The notes under the pieces were generated by a model, which did no database searches, was not told the DNA's origin, and saw only the letters and a program-made list of their open reading frames with translations. This document shows, piece after piece, positions 27,301 through 32,094 of a stretch of DNA of 32,094 nt. Both the position numbers and the translations under genes were made by a program. This stretch comes from Opitutaceae bacterium. Lineage in GTDB: Bacteria > Verrucomicrobiota > Verrucomicrobiia > Opitutales > Opitutaceae. Position 1 is the stretch's first letter; each line of letters opens with the position of its first letter. The stretch covers positions 1 to 32,094 of the forward strand of contig JALOTV010000010.1 of NCBI GenBank assembly GCA_025457685.1, in the 5' to 3' direction.

Positions 27301-29342
27301 CCAACGTCGCCACCCTGTTCTGGAACACCCACGACACCCGCCCGCAGCGCTCCACCTACGCCGCCAGCGCGACCCTCAACCCCGCCGCCGACGATGTGCC
27401 GTGGCTGCGCCAGACCGGGCCCAGCGTGCTCACCCGCCAGCCCAACCTGTCCCTCGCCAAGACCGCCAACTACCCCGACGGCTCCGTCATCGGCGCCACC
27501 GCCGGGGTAGGTGACACCGTGCTCTACACCGTCACCGTCTCCAACCTCGCCGCCACCGCCTTCTCCGGCCCCGCCTACGAGGTCGGCCTCACCGACAACC
27601 TGCCGCGCAATCTCGCCCCCGCCGCCCTTGCCGCCGTGGCCGGCCCGCCCGCCGCCAACCAGTTCTCCGCCTCCGTCGGCTCGCCCGCGCGCACCCTCGT
27701 CCCGGGCGACGACTACACGTTCGCCTACGCATACGATTCCGTCACGCGCCGCGGATCCCTCAGTCTCCAGACCAAGCGGGATACCACGGGCAACGACTAC
27801 GCCTCCCGTATCGAGCCGGGCGAGACGCTCACCCTCACCTACAACCTGCCCCTCAATCCCGAGCTCGGTGCCGAGGGCTCCGGCGTCGGCCTCATGGCCA
27901 ACCGCGCCCAGATCCCGGCCTACGCGAGTTTCCCCGCCGGCATCGCCTCCACCTCGCCCAAGACCTACGATCCGCTCGGTCCCGCCGTCCACACCCTGAT
28001 CGCGCCCGCACCCACCGTCGCCAAGACCGCCCTCGCCCCGCACTTGCCGGGCTCCAGCCTCACCGCGGGCGACATCGTCACCTACGTCATCACCGCCCCG
28101 GCCGCGCTCATCCGCGCCAATCTCTACGACGTCGAGATTCGCGACAGCCTGCCCGACGGCATGAGCTTCGTTTCCGCCGGCGTCGTCACCGCCCCGGCCG
28201 GTCCGGCCGGCGCCCCGGTCGCGCTCGATACCACCCCGACGATCCCCGGCAGCGAGGTCGAGGTCGAGGGCGGCGCGGGCGACGTCACCATCACCATCGC
28301 GCCCGACGCTCGCTCCGTCTCCGTGCGCATCGATCGCGTGGACGAGACCGACGGCGACGCCGCCGGCGCAGACATCGATCAGGTCGTCATCACCCTCCGC
28401 GCGCGGGTGAACGACACGTTCGCCAACGGCGCTCCCATCCCTCGCCTGCATGAGTTCGCCAATTACGCCGAACTCTACTGGTATAACTCCGACGTCACCT
28501 TCGCCGCACGCTCCCGCTTCCTCCTCGTTTCCGAACGCGTCTCCCACTACTACGAGGCCTTCGGTCTGCTGCTCGAGCCCGACAATCAGGGCACCGCCGT
28601 CCCCGGCGAGGTGAAGACTTATCGCCACCTCCTGCGCAACTTCGAGTCGGGCGCGGTCGACGTGCCCCTCACCTGGAGCTCCACCCTCGGTTGGAACTGG
28701 CTCGCCTACGAGGGCGACGGCCAGGGCAACGTCGTCAGCGGCCCCTACGCGCCGGGCGACGGCCACCTCTTCGCCGTCCCCGGCGACGGCGCCATCGAGA
28801 TCATCATGCAGGCCTTCGTGCCCGCCCCGGCCACCGCCTTCACCACCGACGTGCTCACCCTCACCGCCTTCGGACCGCCCGACTTTGCCGCCGCGCTGAA
28901 TCCCGGCGATCAAGACATCTCGGTCTACGACACCACCACCGTGCAGCTCCCCGGCGTCGTCATCACCAAGGACATCTCGGACAACAACGGCGCGACCTAC
29001 GCCGATCGCCTGCTGATCGATCCCTCCGATCCCGATCGCGTGCTCCAGCGCCTGCGTTTCTACAACAACAGCCCGGTCGGCGTGCGCTCGGTCTACGTCC
29101 ACGACAACATCCCCCAGCACACCGCCTACGTGGCCAACTCCGCCGTCAACACCCCGCTCTACGCCCTTTCCTACTCCAAGGACCAGGGCCAGACGTGGTT
29201 GCCCGGCGAGCCCGCCGTTTCCGAGCCCGTGGTCGGCGGCACCGTTCCCTCCGTCACCCATCTGCGCTGGCTCTACGACGGCGGCGCTCTTCTGGTTCCG
29301 GGTCCCGTCCACACCGTCACGTTCAAGCTCAAGGTGAAATGA
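15303..29342 (+). CDS. Giant secreted multidomain protein, 4679 aa, lamin-tail-like N-terminus and DUF11-type repeats (surface gene 3)
   Basis: The ORF track begins this frame at 14553, but that part overlaps gene 2. The ATG at 15303 starts a clear signal peptide (MPRLRSSLARLLAFLFWVFL, cleavage near AGA/Q), 23 bases after gene 2. Residues about 27-145 resemble a lamin-tail domain (LRLNELAIAGAEFVELDYTG, NLSGYAL, DGGDSVLIRRLSDSAAIDYF). Up to residue 2282 the protein has DUF11-like modules with regularly spaced cysteine pairs (CGDLSPVIDVSFGC, ETRWGCLGSACG), consistent with disulfides outside the cytoplasm. After C2282 I find no cysteine for about 2400 residues. That half has six ~354-406-aa repeat units resembling isopeptide-forming/DUF11 fimbrial modules. 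The end (YSKDQGQTW, then VTFKLKVK) matches the end of gene 1. No membrane anchor is visible. The stop overlaps the next start (ATGA). Surface fibre or adhesin is inferred. Confidence 0.88.
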   Translation: MPRLRSSLARLLAFLFWVFLPVFAGAQTLRLNELAIAGAEFVELDYTGFSTPQNLSGYALVTAGPGASAGFALPSFTLSGSGRVVVYTGAGVASGNVLYLGRPGPILADGGDSVLIRRLSDSAAIDYFSWGSEVAAPPSPLVFATSYNTGDGFYAPGDSLAYIGTNPDLAAHWINRRGANITPGAANTVQTPPTFAYNVAAPADIDSCELIPLALTFTHTDEAPLRGTTLSFTLPAGFLYASASDGGVFNNATRTVTWTLPVSLAANTFARTVGVRPDTAVTSGAFPAGNLAYSYSRYVGGPAVPGSGANAVDPFAVARPDLSVSVADFSAPSQPYIITQGSGVVALLVRVANAGPGELAGDGATVALDLPANLSLLTARIGGPTGSSVLNLVSNLATQEHSFSTGVIAAGASRDFYIQARVDGCGDLSPVIDVSFGCSDAAPGAVTSEIALPTVTFPIYCDVELAISYPSGTYTAGQPIPVSVTLTNRNNNALDPAGLVLAFHPGFFVDSIKRSGLDVGVYDPAALPEKTITFSAADLGGVLAGNSTTTLDIVLRPSPSLPNDRKFTASLGYTVPALGPTPVLPVTRQSLGVQAVQPGLTVSLEDPAAPGSTTVLASRGDDVLFLVTVLNNGAGNLNQDGPDPDALPDGAFVEIAGTGGALNILQVRDVTGLAGPYTPTSGVPVALGVNPANSRQRWNTGAVNAGPAGAKRYILVVSVEDCVGLEAELDSYWSVQGALLPAIDTATVSAESAGSVDIVLRTPELSIVAPAFTVDYCAGVSTSVTFANAAGAGPVRNLVAAVTGLNLTAYDVVVTSGNFTFTPSYANPGHPADGRPAFVLIGGQDTDGDGDADDLDAAASAVLTYQVSVKTGGVACSPAGAGLVYQPYYEDDCNIPWTAGTRLSSYGVTTPPGIASDFDGPDFADVNASGLTYDYSFRYRGAPGAPFRYTLVIAYPLGFAYASVTPAIVAPSILTHNALARTVTVEIDDVFDASGDYAADFAFLFDAPTDNCAAGQSYTFTYNLTVTDPADPTDCNDCPQTEDFNGSQTTTLNNDDEDAIVAHNREVTYLNTHLNGDPITHGAAETCTELVIDHYLRFSPSAPANWFVNVSGVDRPLVFDETFFNNYGIPNGNLADLQLEVYYFASAGTPSAPSGPNYGPTGSGLVSLSDINNLSPTGEGFDRVKIDLDGLQALGGPTSRPNDGGWLWFRYRMAVKSNTTLGGTIEFADLEIPVLLGLCNADDKNEFRQAVVLNAARSAATVSIANVSGSDSRVVDRCEPVTFRLEIGNQGSTPFDLYDTRVVLDLGNINPTTNRWAYDPATAAVSFVGLKNAATNTPLAAFAPVVSGPNDSILTWNLGDLREAYLPGTYIELTLNKSCDEAGTALSAIAYSRDRCANAPDLGLPSVPSATGGGNFTTANNASYAPSLDEGVLSALFTTELVYYNDGYPRIRFDVVNSGNGDLYNVKIPVRLGDNARPLSLSYVSSRVAKVAGAVTFPGGGALTTGANFPAWILGTEDDAVPVVAGADDAEREVVFSIGKLPSGALVTVEVTLRMHLCQDLFATILPETRWGCLGSACGANIETTKQRINIAQGNTRVFVLEHSADPAVLDFCGSRTRFTMEIVNVGAVDVYEPIIREQLPPGLTLVPDSVRYAVDSGSGYGATTYDAMTPFPGGGSRYTSLTGTGSAASPQVITWNFTDPDDDDSESDSLLVGAAHLDSRPTDPNFTRHRVLRPGQRIRVMFDAELVATGDCANALAYFNSDRKAEATILFDLPCNHDNTVTASGSPASPSPRGPLNADTRDSNFLDPGAADVLLALAGQNTTQAAALTTAQVNGETGDTVEWTFTIESLGPGVVPDASLQVFLPSNLTFVSAAIISGPSNITLDTATPAPVAEPGGARRTFTFNNTNPFMIAQGRADYLDASGTITIKIVTTINTCAEDLVGVEGTFAWGCCQGVPGLEDANGSVSASVDVKTVPDAPVVSLASGPMPTQVAFSTCGGYLDITLVNPSTNRELSLRDFDLAVPVPTGFAYDASIDGATWTYSLTGGGVSPRVAAAAELTPAEEEPQIDGSFLRWRSQANSGLIPAAKARLFPRETVVIRVYFKLQAGGPYCDTNPDSDPSIPNFNQLATFNHTDSCGNQRPVSLANLSIDPRSPNLNVAITPVSGPAFITASTTTVEWTLTLQNAGDAPAGESALLATFGAGYTGVSITPLGGAPAPTSSSGNTFTWDRGDLPVLSVSGSSGDTLQWRVTATVNTVSRGDLSGVLDTNGWCLDRAGNDVCNYSLDTRRGYVSGGTIEKVIDGLSLSAPAVSTPAANDPAAKTADLTIGSIVRHLITVELFEGGATDLRVEDLMPAGFVFLEASARRGVSGGWTALTNSGTGQRLVFTGQPILNAITGAATVVDGDALYVEVWSRVGDLAANASGGSKVNTATLTINRGTGLGAISYTHDSPAGVDLRDTTTITLIEPELTSPTKTSVPASGTSGTPNVINLATDPASIAYTLTVENTGDAPAYETVLIDAVPFGLVVSSATVTRNAEAPLVLDTHYTFAFVAGVGGNPGTLTVTLLDQALAVLAPNDVLTVAYTASIAGAAPGQELFNLATFNTSSLPGTGAAKTTARGTAFLEADDERTAYLTAEVRTFHQIFGVLERSKGVKNELTLAAGAAAADTYRFPPDATTRATIGELVTYQARLKLPPFVTIYDLRFQDTVPDGLTVRSIKWELVPRDGALTVAALDIPIPAQSSGATPINHLHSSTTNPFPGSLNGGSTPGSDLLVEITATVDQQLNGGTAIAAQSFANTATFSWGDFSGDTTRTTLATDAVSFSVLVPNILPASVTKIASEYRREDGATVFTPSTVTVVNRLSGTPTFRGINDNANATGVPVVAPGEFVQYRVRVVNSGTTTAYAVQVYDVVPRTTVEDFAVGAPYGLEYTDFGGLLPPSVVASSGTSAILTGPAFVQNELTLTLDQVAAGATVDVFFWMRVRSDVAASLHFGNRARVLDYRTLPAAGVAFPAEARTSSSTPAFAAIPFAAARDVGLATAAPVFTTTFQSDITDPSPDTALSVDTGRATIGEEVVLRQTIDLPAGLALYEWRPRNNLTGHDVDAWVVPSGLTVRRVTFTFGADAAIDLPAGNITVNAGSGSTRIARPATLAGAPAGYPDLLATAISTPGGEPEFTLTVYATVNGDSLAATPIRITNGSGSATIVDAGDTLSLVPVHRWAQWDGITANLNQAAAPTRAFGIVEPGITNVSFTKTRLTAATSGTGVNFTNFYGEGPLALAPQNPVPSVPLFTDGDVITYRIQYTNSGTAPAYGIEVIDRIPAGLTFNPASPVVTSETGGTGTLTAAVIASAAIAPTDANYSTNVRFTVDRLDVGETVQFTYTATVNDPVAVGRYLQNRADLSDYSTLPAGYVSTQTPATAGVVEANERDTDSANPYVDRGPVWAFAGIADNNVSSKTLQTELTAPSGKLSNGTSRATPGELLTYELTVDIPDGRVLHDFYLFDELPDGTTFVPALTSYALNGVTGLTAGIVHDGNRRFGLALGDLAGTAAANELVVTLRATVDLVRDTAATPVVAGATLGNSFTFSWNQVDVDPDPVVNLATDARTTVNSVTVGPVVLQIQEPDLDASLAKTQANVQEAGVIGSPAASRGTAAYYAYDAAGSTVTTVAGVESTLPDDRVVYTLSVTNSGASPAFDIALRDLLPADDGVTYQSGVGTVVAGSALPGALGADFAGSAGSRLTVATSSAVNPAGETATRLDFTIDFLLPGETATIRYVAQVDRGIGAGHYLGANSVNLRDYGSLPAAALAVSVGNLAAGDLVHDNALERDTDSSVAPYAKQGPVVRHLGVVYPTLAKSVFRLYDADGSHVPAAVAADEVLRVGDILRTELSVTLPRYTRLFDGGVSAVRLRDVLPAGQSHLAATVEGVTYPDYNDDTLDLSGFAPAVSTPAASGVQTVNFDFADVVNSTGAALTGTVKFLSDIRPLAADGSDLLASTTGQLSGANVATLFWNTHDTRPQRSTYAASATLNPAADDVPWLRQTGPSVLTRQPNLSLAKTANYPDGSVIGATAGVGDTVLYTVTVSNLAATAFSGPAYEVGLTDNLPRNLAPAALAAVAGPPAANQFSASVGSPARTLVPGDDYTFAYAYDSVTRRGSLSLQTKRDTTGNDYASRIEPGETLTLTYNLPLNPELGAEGSGVGLMANRAQIPAYASFPAGIASTSPKTYDPLGPAVHTLIAPAPTVAKTALAPHLPGSSLTAGDIVTYVITAPAALIRANLYDVEIRDSLPDGMSFVSAGVVTAPAGPAGAPVALDTTPTIPGSEVEVEGGAGDVTITIAPDARSVSVRIDRVDETDGDAAGADIDQVVITLRARVNDTFANGAPIPRLHEFANYAELYWYNSDVTFAARSRFLLVSERVSHYYEAFGLLLEPDNQGTAVPGEVKTYRHLLRNFESGAVDVPLTWSSTLGWNWLAYEGDGQGNVVSGPYAPGDGHLFAVPGDGAIEIIMQAFVPAPATAFTTDVLTLTAFGPPDFAAALNPGDQDISVYDTTTVQLPGVVITKDISDNNGATYADRLLIDPSDPDRVLQRLRFYNNSPVGVRSVYVHDNIPQHTAYVANSAVNTPLYALSYSKDQGQTWLPGEPAVSEPVVGGTVPSVTHLRWLYDGGALLVPGPVHTVTFKLKVK
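16570..22148 (+). other. Cysteine-bearing half of the giant protein (recurrent Cys-pair clusters)
   Basis: Cysteines recur in clusters through this segment, near 16.57-16.69, 17.46-17.63, 17.93-17.98, 18.33-18.57, 19.01-19.14, 19.43-19.49, 19.97-20.14, 20.55-20.63, 21.11-21.30, 21.63-21.72 and 22.12-22.15 kb. A common arrangement is a Cys at the end of one sandwich module, a second Cys or WGC about 12-25 residues later, and another at the first strand of the next module (DFCGSRTRFTMEI, DRCEPVTFRLEIGN). This suggests inter-module disulfide clamps. Confidence 0.65.
22284..28500 (+). repeat. Six diverged ~1.06-1.22 kb in-frame tandem repeats within the giant gene
   Basis: An anchor motif of the form (T/R)xG(E/D)xxxxxxxxLPxxxxlyD recurs at 22284 (TIGSIVRHLITVEL), 23346 (TIGELVTYQARLKLP), 24510 (TIGEEVVLRQTIDLP), 25728 (TPGELLTYELTVDIP), 26931 (RVGDILRTELSVTLP) and 28062 (TAGDIVTYVITAP). 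Spacings are 1062, 1164, 1218, 1203 and 1131 bases, all multiples of three. Each of the first five units also has a second half with a DUF11-like core (YTNSGTAPAYGIEVIDRIP, YTLSVTNSGASPAFDIALRD). The sixth has only the first half. Divergence is high, so these are old protein-domain duplications, not recent DNA repeats. Confidence 0.75.
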
Positions 29343-32094
29343 TCCGTCCCCGCGCTTCTCTCTTCTCCCGCCTGCGTCGCCGCGCGCTGCCCGCCCTCCT
29401 GGGCGTCCTCGCGCTGGCGCCGTGCGCCCGCGCCCAGTCCTCACCCGTCACCCCCGCCGGCACGGTTATCCGCAACCAGGCGGTCATCACCTTCGAGCAG
29501 GACGACGCATCCGGCGTTGTTTATCGCGCCACCTCCAACGAGGTCCTCATCGAGGTCGCCGCGATCTACGGCATCACCCTCCTGCCCGATGGCTCCACCG
29601 CCTCGCCGGGCCAGATCCAGTCCGTCGTCTCCGCCGCCACCTTCGCCACCCGCGTCCAGGCCACCTTCGGCTACACGCTTCGCTTCACCGGCAACACTCC
29701 CGACACCGCCACCCTCGCGCCCACCTACGCCTCCGCCGCCTCCACCTTCCGCCCCCAGCTGCCCGACGGCGACACCGGCATCCTCGTCTACTCCGACCTC
29801 AACGCCAACGGCCAGCCCGACAGCGACGACGTGCTGGTCTCTTCCTGGCGCGACGCCAACAACGACGGCGAGATCCAGCCCGCCGAGCTTCAGATAAACA
29901 CCCTCGGGTTTACCTACGCACCCGACGCCGTCGTGCCGCTGCTTGTCACCTTTTTCGTGCCCGAGGCGCTCCCGCCGGGCTCCATCGCCCACATCGGCCT
30001 CGACGGCGCCTATGTCGGCACCCGCCTCGTCACTCCTTTGCCCGCCGCCGGCGACGACGTGGGCAACATCGCCCGCGCCGTGACCGTGAACGACGCCGTC
30101 ATGGCCCTCACCAAGACCGTCTCCTCCGCCGTCACCAATCCCGGCGGCGCCGTCACCTACACCGTCACCGCCACCAACGTCGGCACCGCCGCCGCCCTGC
30201 GCCGTTCCTACACCGTCGATGGCACGCCGGGCTACGAGGGCGTGCTCGTTTTTGACGTCCTGCCCGGCGTGCTGCCCACGGGCGTCGCGCCGGCGCTCTC
30301 CGCCCAGACCATCGTGGCCCAGCCCGGCGGCGTCTCCGGCCTCCTCGTCTACGCCTCGCCTCCCCCCGCCACCCTCGCGCCCGCGTTTACCTCGTGGGAT
30401 CCGACCATCGCCGCGGACTGGGCCTGGTCCGCCACCTACACGCCGGGTGCCACCGTCATCGGCTACCTCTCGTCCACCGGCGCCTCCGACCACGACATCG
30501 CCCCTGGCGGCGCCGTCACCTTCAGCTTTCTCGCCACCCACCCGGCCGACGCCACGCTCCAGGTTCTCGAGAACCACGCCTACGCCCACTACGCCACCAC
30601 CACCCTCAGCCCGGCCGAGCAAACCGTCCGCACCCTCAACGCCACCCGCCTCGCCCTCTCGCGCGCCCACGGCGTCGTCATCCGCGACACCGACTTCGAG
30701 GCCGATGCCCTGCACCTCACCGCCATCGCCGACGACGGCGTCGCCGACGTCCAGCGCCTCGCCTCCGTGCAGGGCGGGACGACCGTCTGGTTCACCCAGC
30801 GCGTGTTCAACACCGGCGGCGGTCCGGACTCCTTCGATATCACCGTCTCCGCCCAACTGGACGGCGGCGCGCCGCCGCCCTCCGGCTACCGCTTCACCCT
30901 CTACCGCGCCGACGGCCTCACCCCGCTCGCCGACACCGGCGTGAATGGCGTGCCCGACACCGGCCTGCTCGACCCCGCCGGCGCCGACCTGGACAACCCG
31001 CTCGCCTTCGCCGACGTGCTTCTGCGCGTCGAGGTGCCCGATGCCGCGGCGAACCTCGCCACCGCCCTCGAGATCACGCTCACCGCGCGCTCCATAGGCG
31101 ACAGCTCCCGCGCCGACACCACGCTCGACCGCATCGAGGCCGTCGCCCGCGCCGCGATGAATCTCGCCAACCACACCGCGCCCGTCGCCGGTCCGCCCGA
31201 TGAGACGCCCTACGCGCGCACCACCGCCGCCGGCGGCTACGTCGATTTCCCCCTCCTGGTGCAAAACACCGCGCCCGCCGCCGCCTCGCCGGGCAACCCC
31301 GCCGGCAGCCCCGACGTTTACACCTTGTCCAGCTCGGTCCTGCCCGCCGGCTGGCGCGTCGTCTTCTACGCCGATCCCGATCGCGACGGCGTGGTCGACT
31401 CCGGCGAACTCCTGCCCGTGCTGCGCACTCCCGAGATCGCCCCTGCCGGCCGCGCCTACGTGGTCGCGCGCGTTTTTGTGCCCGCCGGCACTTCGGGCGA
31501 CGCCGACGCCAACCCCGCCAACGGCCGCCAGGACTACACGCTCACGTTCCGCGCCGCCTCCACGAACCTGCCCGCCGTTTTCGACGACCAGGTCGATTTC
31601 GTGCGCGTGGGCTACGACGACCGCTTCGAGCTTCGCCCCGATCGCCAGGGCACCATCGAGCCCGGCGGCACCGTGCAATATCTCCACACGGTGCGAAATC
31701 TCGGCGAACGCGCCAACCGCTTCTACCTCACCTTCACCCCGGGCCGGAGCGATTGGACCTACACCTTGATCAACGCCGACGGCTCCGCCCTCCTGCCCAC
31801 CGCCATCGACCCCGCCGACGGCCTCGAAAAAGCCTACGTCGATCTCACCGGCGCCGCCGGCGCCACCCCGAAGGTCGATTTCCAGCTCCGCCTCTTCGCC
31901 CCCGCGCGCACGCCTCTCGGCCAGACCGAGACCACCTTCCTCCAGGTATCCGCCAACGATCCCGACGCCCCCGCCACGCCCCTGCCGGTCGAGGATTTGC
32001 ACGGCGTGGTGGATGTCACCCGCGTGGTGCGCGGCGACCTCGTGCTCACCAAGACCGTCGATCCGGCGGAAAACATCCCCGTCTCCCCCGGCGA
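29339..32094 (+). CDS. Secreted DUF11-like surface protein, 3' end beyond window (surface gene 4)
   Basis: The ORF track omits this gene because its stop is outside the window. ATG at 29339 overlaps the stop of the giant gene (ATGA), indicating translational coupling. The 918 visible residues begin with a signal peptide (MIRPRASLFSRLRRR, ALPALLGVLALA, cleavage near ARA/Q), then VTPAGTVIRNQAVITF, the motif shared with genes 1 and 2. The Cys in LAPCARAQ is inside the signal peptide and, with Pro before it, is not a good lipobox. DUF11-like modules follow (MALTKTVSSAVTNPGGAVTY, LFAPARTPLGQTETTFLQVS). Acidic calcium-type loops appear at DLNANGQPDSDD, DANNDGEIQPAE and DPDRDGVVDSGE. The last visible stretch (LVLTKTVDPAENIPVSPG) opens another DUF11 repeat, so more protein lies to the right. 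Module order resembles gene 1, suggesting paralogy. Function is unknown; a surface role is inferred from export and context. Confidence 0.88.
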   Translation, partial: MIRPRASLFSRLRRRALPALLGVLALAPCARAQSSPVTPAGTVIRNQAVITFEQDDASGVVYRATSNEVLIEVAAIYGITLLPDGSTASPGQIQSVVSAATFATRVQATFGYTLRFTGNTPDTATLAPTYASAASTFRPQLPDGDTGILVYSDLNANGQPDSDDVLVSSWRDANNDGEIQPAELQINTLGFTYAPDAVVPLLVTFFVPEALPPGSIAHIGLDGAYVGTRLVTPLPAAGDDVGNIARAVTVNDAVMALTKTVSSAVTNPGGAVTYTVTATNVGTAAALRRSYTVDGTPGYEGVLVFDVLPGVLPTGVAPALSAQTIVAQPGGVSGLLVYASPPPATLAPAFTSWDPTIAADWAWSATYTPGATVIGYLSSTGASDHDIAPGGAVTFSFLATHPADATLQVLENHAYAHYATTTLSPAEQTVRTLNATRLALSRAHGVVIRDTDFEADALHLTAIADDGVADVQRLASVQGGTTVWFTQRVFNTGGGPDSFDITVSAQLDGGAPPPSGYRFTLYRADGLTPLADTGVNGVPDTGLLDPAGADLDNPLAFADVLLRVEVPDAAANLATALEITLTARSIGDSSRADTTLDRIEAVARAAMNLANHTAPVAGPPDETPYARTTAAGGYVDFPLLVQNTAPAAASPGNPAGSPDVYTLSSSVLPAGWRVVFYADPDRDGVVDSGELLPVLRTPEIAPAGRAYVVARVFVPAGTSGDADANPANGRQDYTLTFRAASTNLPAVFDDQVDFVRVGYDDRFELRPDRQGTIEPGGTVQYLHTVRNLGERANRFYLTFTPGRSDWTYTLINADGSALLPTAIDPADGLEKAYVDLTGAAGATPKVDFQLRLFAPARTPLGQTETTFLQVSANDPDAPATPLPVEDLHGVVDVTRVVRGDLVLTKTVDPAENIPVSPG

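Noticed and set aside
29339-29440. Lipoprotein signal on surface gene 4 (LAPC)
   Set aside because: Pro directly before the Cys does not fit a lipobox, and a normal signal peptidase I site (ARA/Q) follows.

Overview
The window is a GC-rich bacterial segment from a Gram-negative organism. The Gram-negative call rests on one large protein with a C-terminal region that looks like an outer-membrane beta-barrel. The GC-rich, Shine-Dalgarno-poor starts and very large DUF11-type surface proteins next to uvrC/cinA/purC would suit the Verrucomicrobiota (Opitutales-like). That placement is recall-based inference; no marker gene here proves it.

Layout. (1) 1-3.8 kb is housekeeping: uvrC (minus, C-terminal end cut by the window edge), cinA (plus, divergent from uvrC) and purC (minus, convergent with cinA). 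(2) 3.86-5.29 kb holds two minus-strand signalling genes: a NarL/FixJ-type response regulator and, upstream of it, a receiver-plus-Hpt-like protein. No histidine kinase is present. (3) 5.29-5.77 kb is a 473-base divergent intergenic region with an AT-rich core carrying a repeated AATAGG motif. (4) 5.77 kb to the right edge and beyond is one plus-strand cluster of four very large exported proteins built from DUF11-like and related beta-sandwich modules. They are a 1037-aa secreted protein; a ~2100-aa protein with DUF11, SdrD-B-like and Ig-like modules and a probable C-terminal outer-membrane barrel, interrupted by a frameshift near 9.75 kb; a giant 4679-aa protein starting with a lamin-tail-like domain; and a fourth protein, 918 residues of which lie in the window.

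The four surface genes probably work together. Three of the four begin, just after the signal peptide, with the same TPAGTxIxNQ motif. The first and third end in the same kind of DUF11 module. Gene 3 overlaps gene 4 by ATGA, and genes 2 and 3 are 23 bases apart. A strong hairpin after gene 1 suggests it is made in excess over the downstream giants. A reasonable reading is a cell-surface fibre or adhesin system in which the barrel protein provides outer-membrane anchoring or export, possibly controlled by the divergent two-component genes. This role is inference; no substrate or partner can be read from the sequence.

No rRNA, tRNA, CRISPR array, insertion sequence or phage gene was recognised. 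Most other long ORFs in the track, including antisense ORFs of up to 1819 codons, are shadows of C-ending codon usage in the surface genes.
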